Below, in pieces: positions 1 to 5,562 of a stretch of DNA of 5,562 nt. Position numbers and translations under genes: made by a program. Position 1 is the stretch's first letter. Every line of letters begins with the position of its first letter. The notes under the pieces are model-generated. The model was not told where the DNA came from. It made no database searches and saw nothing but the letters and a program-made list of their open reading frames with translations. This stretch comes from Paenibacillus sp. (GTDB lineage: Bacteria > Bacillota > Bacilli > Paenibacillales > Paenibacillaceae). The stretch spans positions 1 through 5,562 of the forward strand of contig JAQSXN010000306.1 in NCBI GenBank assembly GCA_029256665.1, given 5' to 3'.

Positions 1-69
1 CCGCTGGTGGGCATCTTGTTCATCATGATGGTAATTGTGGCGGCGCCGGCGTTTTTATTGATGTCTTGA
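1..69 (+). CDS. C-terminal end of a membrane protein, probably TadC-like (T2SS-F family) pilus platform protein (5' partial)
   Basis: The first 22 codons of the window are open in frame 1 and end at TGA 67-69. The encoded tail is strongly hydrophobic: it begins PLVGILFIMMVIVAAPAFL and looks like one membrane-spanning helix with almost no residues after it. T2SS-F family platform proteins of Tad systems (TadB/TadC) commonly end in such a helix, and in related Gram-positive loci one sits directly before the Flp-like pilin gene. TadC-like is therefore the most likely identity, but this rests on position and on a short hydrophobic tail. Any polytopic membrane protein would look the same here. The stop lies 36 bases before the pilin ATG, so the two are probably co-transcribed. 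The rest of the gene is outside the window. Confidence 0.6.
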   Translation, partial: PLVGILFIMMVIVAAPAFLLMS

Positions 70-94
70 TTGTATGGTTACACAATTTGCCGAA

Positions 95-101
95 GAGAGG
101 G
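95..101 (+). promoter_or_regulatory. Ribosome binding site of the Flp-like pilin gene
   Basis: The purine run GAGAGGG resembles a Shine-Dalgarno site. It lies 4 bases before ATG 106 and 10 bases before ATG 112, so either can be served. It argues against the upstream in-frame TTG at 70, which has no such site and would add 12 residues that do not look like a prepilin leader. Confidence 0.6.
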
Positions 102-105
102 TGCA

Positions 106-300
106 ATGAACATGCTAAAGCTTGCCTCCAAATGGAGAACGTTCTGGCGAAACGAGCAGGGGCTCGGGACGTTGGAAATTATTCTGATTATTGCCGTCGT
201 CATCATTATCGCATTGTTGTTCAAGGATTGGATCATCGCGCTGATCGAGAATCTGATGGGGAAAGCGGATGATGAAGCAAGCCGGATCTTCGATAATTAG
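106..300 (+). CDS. Flp-like type IVb prepilin (Flp1 family)
   Basis: This is the likely major pilin subunit of a Tad/Flp pilus. It is 64 residues long from ATG 106, the usual size for Flp pilins. A basic leader (about residues 1-19, ending NEQG) is followed by LGTLE, so cleavage after Gly19 would leave Leu20 as the first mature residue and put the conserved Glu24 at +5. The helix after it (IILIIAVVIIIALLF, about 25-39) is the hydrophobic assembly core, and the mature protein would be only 45 residues with a short charged tail (KADDEASRIFDN). Processing would be by the A24 peptidase encoded at 4318-4854. ATG 112 is an equally plausible start and fits some relatives better. Its ribosome binding site lies at 95-101. 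Family assignment is firm from motif, length and context, but pilus formation in this organism is inferred. Confidence 0.9.
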   Translation: MNMLKLASKWRTFWRNEQGLGTLEIILIIAVVIIIALLFKDWIIALIENLMGKADDEASRIFDN

Positions 301-1048
301 CGGACGGCTCGGAACGGGCCGCCGGAAGCCGCTGATCCATTGGATATTGAGCCGCTGCAGGATGATAAGAAACGAGGAAGCCGGCAGTTTCAGCCTGGAG
401 TCTGTATTCGTTTTCCCCATTTTGTTTCTATTAGTCTTGCTGATGATGTTTATGGGGTTGTTCGCTTATCAAAACGTCATCATGACTTATGCGGCCGCCA
501 TTACGGCCGAGCGGGCCGCGTTTGGTTGGGACAACAGCCGCCGCGAACCGCGAACCGGCATGCTTTCGGAAGCCGCTTATGACGGGTTATATGCGGGATT
601 AGGGGCGGATGGAGCGATCGGCAGCTTATTCGGTTTGGCTGCGGGAGCGGAGGCGGCTACGGTATCGCTGCCGGCTGGGGATGCAGGCGAGGAAGGAACT
701 TTGCTGGCAGAACGCAAGCTCGAGCAAGCCTCGGGCTGGCTTGCAAAGGCGGGATTAAATTACGCGGGCGAGATATCGCGCGCCAACGAGGGACTGCTGC
801 GTTTCGTGAGAGTGAGGCTGGATAAGCCGGTGGGCTCCATGCTGATGCGACCATGGGGCGGAGGAGGATTCGTTGATCCGTCCGGGAGCGGGAAGGCGAT
901 CATTACGGAGCCCGTAGCATTTATGCGCAATGTGGATTTGGCCCGTTACTATGCCGCGAAGTTCGCAAACGCGACAGCCGGAGGCAAGACGGCGAAGAAG
1001 CAAGCGGGAGACGTATTGTCCTCTTATGGAGGCAATCAGCCTCGATGA
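269..1048 (+). CDS. TadE-like pseudopilin / pilus assembly protein
   Basis: This is a 259-residue, single-span membrane protein of the TadE type. After a basic N-terminus comes EEAG|SFSLE, with Gly39 before the expected cut and Glu44 at +5. The helix ESVFVFPILFLLVLLMMFMG (about 44-63) follows, ahead of a roughly 190-residue extracytoplasmic region. That region contains a TAERAAFGWDNS stretch and, near the end, EPVAFMRNVDLARYYAAKF, both of which I recall from Paenibacillus TadE-like proteins. TadE-like proteins are thought to be minor pilins or assembly factors. The start is uncertain. ATG 269 overlaps the pilin gene by 32 bases and has a weak GGGGA at 258-262. ATG 362 would give 228 residues and an 8-residue leader closer to relatives, but has no spaced ribosome binding site. 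Thirty-three bases separate its stop from the next gene. Confidence 0.85.
   Translation: MMKQAGSSIISGRLGTGRRKPLIHWILSRCRMIRNEEAGSFSLESVFVFPILFLLVLLMMFMGLFAYQNVIMTYAAAITAERAAFGWDNSRREPRTGMLSEAAYDGLYAGLGADGAIGSLFGLAAGAEAATVSLPAGDAGEEGTLLAERKLEQASGWLAKAGLNYAGEISRANEGLLRFVRVRLDKPVGSMLMRPWGGGGFVDPSGSGKAIITEPVAFMRNVDLARYYAAKFANATAGGKTAKKQAGDVLSSYGGNQPR
305..321 (+). other. Possible small stem-loop just after the pilin stop
   Basis: CGGCTC (305-310) can pair with GGGCCG (316-321) around the loop GGAAC, giving six pairs with one G-U. CGGCT can alternatively pair with AGCCG at 327-331. There is no T-tract, so it is not a simple intrinsic terminator. If the next gene starts at 362, this hairpin lies between the genes and could stabilise the pilin mRNA. 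If it starts at 269, the hairpin is inside coding sequence and may be chance in GC-rich DNA. Confidence 0.25.
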
Positions 1049-1067
1049 GAAGAATGGCCCGCCGCGC

Positions 1068-1076
1068 GGAAGGAGG
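1068..1076 (+). promoter_or_regulatory. Strong ribosome binding site of the DUF5702-type gene
   Basis: GGAAGGAGG lies 5 bases before ATG 1082 and contains a full AGGAGG core. It fixes the start of the large gene, and is the clearest ribosome binding site in the window. Confidence 0.8.
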
Positions 1077-1081
1077 ACGGA

Positions 1082-3304
1082 ATGCGAAGGCATGCATGGA
1101 GAAGGCTCTGGTTTAGAAACGATGGCGCGGTCACGTTGTTCGCCGTCGTTATTCTTTCCTCTTTGTTGTTGTTTTTCGGGACCTTGATCGATTACGCAAG
1201 AATCATGTCCACGGGACTCATGACGGAGGACGCGGCTAGGACGGGCGTGCGTTCCGCCTTGTCCGCGTACGACTCCTGGCTGTACGAGCGATACGGTTTA
1301 TTCGGGCGGGGAGGTACCGACGGAGAGTCGATCTTTAAAGAAGTGGTCGAAGGCAACCTTGGAGAAGAGGCGATGGATGGCGGTTTCGGCATCGTTCGAA
1401 CGAAGGTCGGGGAAGCAAGTCTGCATACGTCGTCCGTTTTAGGCGAACATGATGTTTTTGCCAGACAAGTGCTGGAAGAGATGAAATATAAAGCTCCCGT
1501 CGACATGACGCTGGAGATCGTGGCCAAGCTGCTTCCGCTCGCAGACTCGCTAAAGCAAAGCGGGCAAGCCATTGATACGCTTAGCGAGCTTCGCAGGTTA
1601 TACGAGAAAAGGGAGACGCTGCTGGAGGAAGCATTGCTGCTTCAGGAGCAGGGGGCGGAACTCATCGCCGCGGATGAGTCGCTTCCGCTTGTGCCGGCGG
1701 GGTCGGCAGCTTTAAGTGCGGGTGGAAACTCGGGCACGGTCAGTTCCCTTCTGGAACGGTTCGGTGAATATGCGGGACGGCTAAGCCAAGACGCCGGTGC
1801 CGAGGAACCTGTATACGAAGATCTGACAATCGCGTTCGAGGAGGAAGCGTCATCCTTGTCTCAGCAGCTTCGCTCCGCAAGCGCGAAGCTTGAACGAAGG
1901 CATGCAGAGAAACTATCGGAGGCCAAACGAAAGGTGGAGCAGGCGGAAGCCGTCAACGAAGAGATGAAGCGGGTTTCGAGCAAAGCTGAATCATCCGGCG
2001 GTTACGACGGGGTACAAGGAAAGAAGGTTCCGGGCATGGAGAATAACCCGGCATCGCCCCCTGCGGGTTCGGAGCTGGCGGAGATTCGGAAGAGCGGGGA
2101 ACAGTTGCTGCGGAGCTCCGCGTGGTGGACGGCCTATCGGAATGAGCTGAATGAGCAAAGCATCGGCGGAACGTCCATCGTAAGCGAGATCGAGCAGCTA
2201 TTGTCCAGATTGGCGCAAGCGATGGCGACGCCGCAATCACCCGTTGCGGTGCAGCCGCTTGCGCTGGGGGCAACCGAGATCCAGCTAGCCGTTCAGCATT
2301 ACGAAACGCAATATACGGGCCAAACCTCGCTTATTGCTAAGCGAAGGACGGAGCTGGCGAATGCCGATATCAAGAAGCAACTGAAGGAGCAAGAAGACAA
2401 GACGGCGACGGCTTGGCAAGATGCAGGGCGTCTATTGAACGGTCTCGCCGGAATGAGAGATTTGCCGGAGCATCGGGAACTGTTTCAATCCGTGAAGAAG
2501 CGTAACGAGGATAATCGGTTGTTTAATCGGAAAAGCGGCGGAGTCGAGAACGAGATCGATCCTTGGCGGCAATCAAGGGATGCCGACGAGGGGGCGCGGC
2601 GAGCATACGATCGGATGGAAGGTCTCTTTGCGGGGATGTCGGAGATGCTGGCCGGGAGTCGGGACATGTTCTATTACGGCGAATATGCCGCGGGCCGGTT
2701 CAGTCATTTCGCGCCGCAGCAGCTGCTGGATCTGATCGAGCACGGCGATGTGGAGGGGGTGGCGGAGTCGGCTTCCTTTCATAATCAGGAGATGGAATAT
2801 TGGTTGTACGGCTTCCATGATCCCATGGGCAATTTGATCGCGGCGTATGGCGAATTGTTTGGGGCGAGACTGGCCGTGCGAACGATGGAAGGTCTGATCG
2901 CTAGCCGTACGCTCGGCCATCCGCTGCTCGTCTTGTCCGCGGCCATTCTCTACGGGGTGGAAAAGGCGGCGGAGGATATGCTGGAGTTCGCTCGAAAAGG
3001 AACGGCACCGTTGTCCAAATACGCGAAGGCGGAGTTGTCCTACTTGGATTACTTGCGGTTGTTCGCCCTGCTCCACGGCGGTGAAGAGGATGCCCGGCTA
3101 GCTCGAATGATAGCCGTCATCGAGCAAAACAGCGATCTGATTCTGTCCCAAGTGCCGACGGGCGTTACCGGCGAAGCGATCGTATCGGTTAAGTTATGGT
3201 TCCTGCCGGGCGCGACGAAATTAATGGGCAAGCTTGGTTTGTTGAAAGGGAGGGTCACGAATGGGGAGTATAGAGCGGCCGAGACGGCGGGTTGGTCGTA
3301 CTGA
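1082..3304 (+). CDS. DUF5702-type, TadG-like membrane-anchored protein with coiled-coil regions
   Basis: The product has 740 residues and one N-terminal membrane anchor. The basic start MRRHAWRRLWFRNDG is followed by AVTLFAVVILSSLLLFFGTL (16-35) and IDYARI. This resembles TadG/TadE-like anchors, but Phe20 occupies the +5 position where prepilin substrates have Glu. Next comes SALSAYDSWLYERYGLF (about 58-74), typical of DUF5702 proteins as I recall them. The central part is rich in Glu, Lys, Ala and Leu, with likely coiled coils at about 167-195 and 247-304, split by a Gly/Ser/Pro-rich linker near 310-330. The end, VSVKLWFLPG then a GWSY terminus, also fits the family. No enzymatic motif is visible. 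The anchor and operon position suggest a large extracytoplasmic scaffold or wall-spanning part of the pilus apparatus, but the molecular role is unknown. The last 44 bases overlap the next gene. Confidence 0.85.
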   Translation: MRRHAWRRLWFRNDGAVTLFAVVILSSLLLFFGTLIDYARIMSTGLMTEDAARTGVRSALSAYDSWLYERYGLFGRGGTDGESIFKEVVEGNLGEEAMDGGFGIVRTKVGEASLHTSSVLGEHDVFARQVLEEMKYKAPVDMTLEIVAKLLPLADSLKQSGQAIDTLSELRRLYEKRETLLEEALLLQEQGAELIAADESLPLVPAGSAALSAGGNSGTVSSLLERFGEYAGRLSQDAGAEEPVYEDLTIAFEEEASSLSQQLRSASAKLERRHAEKLSEAKRKVEQAEAVNEEMKRVSSKAESSGGYDGVQGKKVPGMENNPASPPAGSELAEIRKSGEQLLRSSAWWTAYRNELNEQSIGGTSIVSEIEQLLSRLAQAMATPQSPVAVQPLALGATEIQLAVQHYETQYTGQTSLIAKRRTELANADIKKQLKEQEDKTATAWQDAGRLLNGLAGMRDLPEHRELFQSVKKRNEDNRLFNRKSGGVENEIDPWRQSRDADEGARRAYDRMEGLFAGMSEMLAGSRDMFYYGEYAAGRFSHFAPQQLLDLIEHGDVEGVAESASFHNQEMEYWLYGFHDPMGNLIAAYGELFGARLAVRTMEGLIASRTLGHPLLVLSAAILYGVEKAAEDMLEFARKGTAPLSKYAKAELSYLDYLRLFALLHGGEEDARLARMIAVIEQNSDLILSQVPTGVTGEAIVSVKLWFLPGATKLMGKLGLLKGRVTNGEYRAAETAGWSY
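3245..3254 (+). promoter_or_regulatory. Ribosome binding site inside the end of the upstream gene, setting the start at 3261
   Basis: AAAGGGAGGG lies 6 bases before ATG 3261, within the last codons of the DUF5702-type gene. Its strength and spacing support the overlapping start at 3261 over a later one, although this gives an unusually long 34-residue leader. Confidence 0.7.
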
Positions 3305-4289
3305 ACGCGAAAGCGATCCCGGTTGCTCTCGGCTGTCGCTGGCGGGTCGAAGCGCCGATGGCTCCATCGTCGTCGAGGCGGCTATCGTTCTTCCGCTAAT
3401 CCTGTTCGCCCTGGCCGCCTTCGTGCTGCTGATCGCGCTGTGCGCGGCCCAGATGGCGCTGCATCAGACGGCATCGCAGACGGCGCGCAGCCTTGCCTCG
3501 CATATGTATCCGGCGGAGCTGGCGAGCGTCGGCATCGCGGGCGCGGCAGCCGGCATGATGCCGGCAGGCGCTCCCATGCTGCCGGAGTGGAAGGAAGTCG
3601 CCGCGGAAACCGCGGAATGGCTGCCGGCTCCGGCAGGAGAATTGGCAAGCTCCGCGCTTCGCGGCGATTGGGGGCCGCTAGTCGATCTAGCGTCCACGGA
3701 GCTCGGACGCGGCATCATCGAGCCGATGGCCCGCCAATTCGCCAAGGAATCGGCTCTGAAGCCGGAACGCATCGGACTTGCCAAGCTCATGCTGCCCGAT
3801 TTGAATAATAAAGAAGACGCGTATCTAAGCGTGACCCTCGAGTATGAATTCCCGATGAAAGTGCCGCTGCTGGGCCGTCCGATCCTTCTGCGGAAACAAG
3901 TCCGCGAGCGCGTCTGGGTGAGCGATTCCGTTGCGGCGTCTTACGGCTCGAAGATCGGCTCGAACGAGGACGATGTGCCTCAGCTGCAGATCGTCTCGAT
4001 CGTGCCTTCTCCTCTACGGCCGGGTCAGAAAGCAACGGTCATCGTGCGGACGGATCCCGGCCAATCGGTATCGCTAGGGGTTATGTACAAGAGCGGAGCA
4101 AGCAAGGCCAAACATCTGGGCGAAGCGGCAGCGGATCAAGAGGGCTATGCGTCTTGGACATGGCATGTGTCGGGCAATACGACGCCGGGCATTTGGGAAT
4201 TAACCGTGTCGGCTGAAGGGGACGGCGGCGAAGCGGTCGTCTCCAAACATTTTATCGTAGCCAAAAGAAATAAGGACGACGCGGATTGA
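3261..4289 (+). CDS. TadE-like pseudopilin with a C-terminal Ig-like domain
   Basis: The 342-residue product has three parts. Residues 1-34 form a long Arg-rich cytoplasmic leader ending RSADG. G34|SIVVE, with Glu39 at +5, leads into the helix AAIVLPLILFALAAFVLLIA (40-59), a typical TadE signature. A roughly 180-residue extracytoplasmic region follows. Residues about 240-337 look like an Ig-like beta-sandwich: IVSIVPSPLRPGQKATVIV, then VMYKSGASKAKHLGEA, a DQEGYASWTW strand and TTPGIWELTVSAEG. This pattern is familiar from C-terminal domains of other Bacillales surface proteins. The domain suggests surface contact or docking, but its ligand is unknown. The gene starts 44 bases before the stop of the DUF5702-type gene, in another frame, so translation may be coupled. 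Base composition appears somewhat more GC-rich than in the pilin gene. It ends 28 bases before the peptidase gene. Confidence 0.88.
   Translation: MGSIERPRRRVGRTERESDPGCSRLSLAGRSADGSIVVEAAIVLPLILFALAAFVLLIALCAAQMALHQTASQTARSLASHMYPAELASVGIAGAAAGMMPAGAPMLPEWKEVAAETAEWLPAPAGELASSALRGDWGPLVDLASTELGRGIIEPMARQFAKESALKPERIGLAKLMLPDLNNKEDAYLSVTLEYEFPMKVPLLGRPILLRKQVRERVWVSDSVAASYGSKIGSNEDDVPQLQIVSIVPSPLRPGQKATVIVRTDPGQSVSLGVMYKSGASKAKHLGEAAADQEGYASWTWHVSGNTTPGIWELTVSAEGDGGEAVVSKHFIVAKRNKDDAD
3549..3636. repeat. Cluster of three short inverted repeats inside the second TadE-like gene
   Basis: Three perfect dyads lie within 88 bases. The first is GCCGGCAT-G-ATGCCGGC (3549-3565), the second CCGCGG-AAA-CCGCGG (3601-3615) and the third CTGCCGG-CT-CCGGCAG (3621-3636). 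All are in coding sequence rich in Ala, Pro, Gly and Met codons. They share GCCGG-type cores and could pair with each other. A one- or two-base loop is too small for the full stem to fold as a simple RNA hairpin, though partial pairing is possible. They may only reflect codon bias. Confidence 0.5.
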
Positions 4290-4311
4290 ACATGGTTTGC
4301 CGCAAGGGAAA

Positions 4312-4315
4312 GGAG
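4312..4315 (+). promoter_or_regulatory. Ribosome binding site bearing on the peptidase start
   Basis: GGAG within AAAGGAGAG is only 2 bases before ATG 4318 but 8 bases before the in-frame GTG 4324. By spacing alone GTG 4324 would be favoured, while codon preference favours ATG. The difference is two residues. The TTG at 4297 lies upstream of the site and is not supported. Confidence 0.5.
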
Positions 4316-4317
4316 AG

Positions 4318-4854
4318 ATGCCCGTGTTTATTAGTTTCGCCGCGGCAGCAGCGCTGCTGTTGCTTGCCGCCGCGCTTGCGACCGATCTGCGCTCCCGCAC
4401 CATACCGAACGGGCTTACGCTTCCTTTCTTTGCCGCCGGCTTCTTGTTCCATGCAATTGCCGGCGGGTGGAACTCGGCGGGAGAAGCGGCTTGGGGCGCC
4501 GCAGCGGGATTTGTGCCCTTGCTGCTTTTGTACGGGCTTGGCGGGATCGGAGCGGGAGACGTGAAGCTGTTTGGAGCGGTGGGGGTTTGGATCGGGGCGG
4601 CTGCCGTCGTCCAACTGATGATGGCTTCGATTGTTTATGCGGGAATGATCGGCTTGCTGCTGATGGGCTCGAGGCGCATACCTTCGGACATCGTCAGGAG
4701 ATCCGTATCGATTGTCATCGCCGCGGAAGTCCCGGACGGCGACGCTTCTGATGAGTCCGGAAAGGATTCGCCCCGTAAGCGCGTACGCTTGCGGATGCCT
4801 TTTATGATCGCGGTCGTGCCTGCCGTCGTAACGGTATGGCCAGTTTTTCCTTAA
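4318..4854 (+). CDS. A24-family prepilin peptidase (TadV/CpaA type)
   Basis: This polytopic membrane aspartic protease would remove the leader from the Flp-like prepilin and the TadE-like proteins on the cytoplasmic side of the membrane. At 178 residues it is the short TadV/CpaA form, without the N-methylating domain of PilD-type enzymes. Both catalytic aspartates are present: Asp23 in ATDLRSRTIPN, and Asp81 in the GxGD motif GAGDVKLFGA. Hydrophobic segments lie at about 4-21, 36-50, 60-76, 90-118 and 160-176. A charged loop of about 40 residues (119-158, with DGDASDESGKD followed by PRKRVRLR) separates the last two. The C-terminal RMPFMIAVVPA resembles the conserved final helix of the family. 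The start is ATG 4318 or GTG 4324. Function is well supported; the substrates in this cell are inferred from operon context. Confidence 0.92.
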   Translation: MPVFISFAAAAALLLLAAALATDLRSRTIPNGLTLPFFAAGFLFHAIAGGWNSAGEAAWGAAAGFVPLLLLYGLGGIGAGDVKLFGAVGVWIGAAAVVQLMMASIVYAGMIGLLLMGSRRIPSDIVRRSVSIVIAAEVPDGDASDESGKDSPRKRVRLRMPFMIAVVPAVVTVWPVFP

Positions 4855-4891
4855 GGCGAACGAAATTCGGGATAAAAGGAGAAGAACCGGC

Positions 4892-5521
4892 ATGCCTTAT
4901 CGAATTGATTTCATTCATGGGCGAGGCCATGAGATGACATTGGACAAGGAAGGAGGAATCGGGCGCGGCGATCTCGACGAGCTGGATATTAACATGCTGA
5001 AGTCGCAGCGCGTTCCTTGTCTATTGCCTGTGGAATGGGTGGAGATGGACGGACGCGTAACGTTCCGATACGCCCTGAGCGGCAAGAAAATGCTTTTGCA
5101 CAGGCTGCAACAGGAGCCCCTGACCATGCAGCAATTTTACGGCTTGTTATTGCGGGTTGCATCCGCGCTCCTGGAATGCAGGGATTATATGTTAAGACCG
5201 GAAGGCTGTCTGCTCGGTGATACCTTCATGTTTGTCGGCGATAATCTGGAGGATCTTTCTTTTGTGTACGTACCGCTGATTAGCCGCAAAGATGAAAGCG
5301 ATCAGGGCGACGATTTGCTCGCGATGGTGGCGAGGTGGACGGCGTATGTGGAGGAGGTGGACGGTGAAGGGCTGCGCAACATCCTGCAGTTGTTTAACGC
5401 CAATCGCTGGCCGCTTGTAGAGCTAAGGCGATTGCTGCTTGAGATGTTGGGGAAGCAACGGTCAAATCCGGCCATAGCGGCCCCGTCCGAGGAAAAGCCG
5501 TTTGCGCGCGCGGTAGAATAG
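4892..5521 (+). CDS. DUF6382-type protein, possibly truncated before an FHA domain
   Basis: The 209-residue product has no signal peptide or membrane segment and is probably cytoplasmic. Almost all of it (about 1-187) matches what I recall of the DUF6382 domain found beside Gram-positive Tad loci. Landmarks are LLPVEWVEMDGRVTFRY (about 44-60), MLLHRLQQEPLTMQQFY, YMLRPEGCLL (about 99-108), FVYVPL, and DGEGLRNILQLFNANRWPL ahead of a Leu-rich helix. Residues 188-209 look like the start of a flexible linker. Family members usually continue through a linker to a C-terminal FHA (phosphothreonine-binding) domain. Here TAG 5519-5521 ends the frame, yet that frame stays open to the window edge. It may be a genuinely short form, a nonsense mutation or a sequencing error. 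AAAAGGAG at 4874-4881 is 10 bases before ATG 4892, and 37 bases separate it from the peptidase gene. Its role in pilus control is unproven. Confidence 0.82.
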   Translation: MPYRIDFIHGRGHEMTLDKEGGIGRGDLDELDINMLKSQRVPCLLPVEWVEMDGRVTFRYALSGKKMLLHRLQQEPLTMQQFYGLLLRVASALLECRDYMLRPEGCLLGDTFMFVGDNLEDLSFVYVPLISRKDESDQGDDLLAMVARWTAYVEEVDGEGLRNILQLFNANRWPLVELRRLLLEMLGKQRSNPAIAAPSEEKPFARAVE

Positions 5522-5562
5522 TCGGGCCAGGCGCATTCGATTAACGGGACGGAGTTGCCCCC
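5522..5562 (+). other. Open frame continuing past the TAG of the DUF6382-type gene
   Basis: In the same frame as the preceding gene, 13 sense codons follow the TAG without another stop (SGQAHSINGTELP) up to the window edge. The residues are polar, as expected of a linker. Thirteen codons open in GC-rich DNA is weak evidence by itself. No ribosome binding site followed by a properly spaced start codon is visible here. Confidence 0.35.

Noticed and set aside
70..105. Upstream TTG start for the pilin gene
   Set aside because: No ribosome binding site precedes it, whereas GAGAGGG at 95-101 serves ATG 106 or 112; the extra residues do not resemble a prepilin leader.
2573..3076. 167-codon open frame on the minus strand
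   Set aside because: It is fully antisense to the DUF5702-type gene and has a composition of shadow type with no domain.
3323..3808. 161-codon plus-strand open frame overlapping the second TadE-like gene
   Set aside because: It is rich in Arg, Gly and Ala with no domain or membrane segment, and lies over a clear TadE reading frame; it is an alternative-frame shadow.
4433..4466. Eight-base inverted repeat CCGCCGGC / GCCGGCGG with an 18-base spacer
   Set aside because: It lies within a well-conserved type of coding sequence (membrane segment of the peptidase) and is explained by Ala-Gly codons; no T-tract or regulatory context.
4841..4891. Possible terminator between the peptidase and DUF6382-type genes, prompted by a short T run
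   Set aside because: The five Ts are inside the last codons of the peptidase and no GC-rich stem precedes them; the next gene follows after 37 bases with its own ribosome binding site.
4252..4893. 213-codon open frame on the minus strand
   Set aside because: It is antisense to the peptidase gene, which has both catalytic Asp motifs. The translation is Arg/His/Gln-rich with no recognisable domain, typical of an antisense shadow in GC-rich DNA.

Overview
The window is a single, tightly packed, plus-strand operon fragment for a Tad/Flp-type (type IVb-like) pilus of a Gram-positive bacterium. Gene order, protein families (Flp1-like pilin, TadE-like, DUF5702-type, second TadE-like, A24 prepilin peptidase, DUF6382-type), strong AGGAGG-like ribosome binding sites and GC-rich third positions best match Paenibacillaceae (Paenibacillus, Cohnella and relatives). 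That assignment comes from recalled family knowledge, not a database search.

Layout, left to right. Bases 1-69 are the last 22 codons of a membrane protein, probably the TadC-like (T2SS-F family) platform protein. Next is a 64-residue Flp-like prepilin (106-300). It is followed by a TadE-like pseudopilin (269-1048, or from 362), a 740-residue DUF5702/TadG-like protein with long coiled-coil regions (1082-3304), and a second TadE-like protein carrying a C-terminal Ig-like beta domain (3261-4289, overlapping its upstream neighbour by 44 bases). An A24 prepilin peptidase (4318-4854) and a DUF6382-type protein (4892-5521) complete the set. The last reading frame closes at a TAG, but the same frame stays open from 5522 to the window edge. 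Relatives of this protein usually continue into a C-terminal FHA domain, so it may be interrupted.

How the parts fit (partly inference). The platform protein and an ATPase presumably encoded further upstream would drive assembly. The pilin and both TadE-like proteins carry a G|xxxxE prepilin processing motif directly before a hydrophobic segment, and the peptidase that would cut it lies in the same operon. The DUF5702-type protein has the same N-terminal architecture but lacks the Glu at +5. The DUF6382-type protein is soluble and may be regulatory, especially if an FHA domain follows.

There are no gene-free stretches over 300 bases. I see no promoter, convincing terminator, RNA gene, mobile element or CRISPR array. 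The longer minus-strand open frames look like shadows of GC-rich coding sequence. The points most worth a second look are the possible interruption of the last gene, the TadE-Ig fusion, the unprocessed-looking DUF5702 signal, and unresolved start codons.
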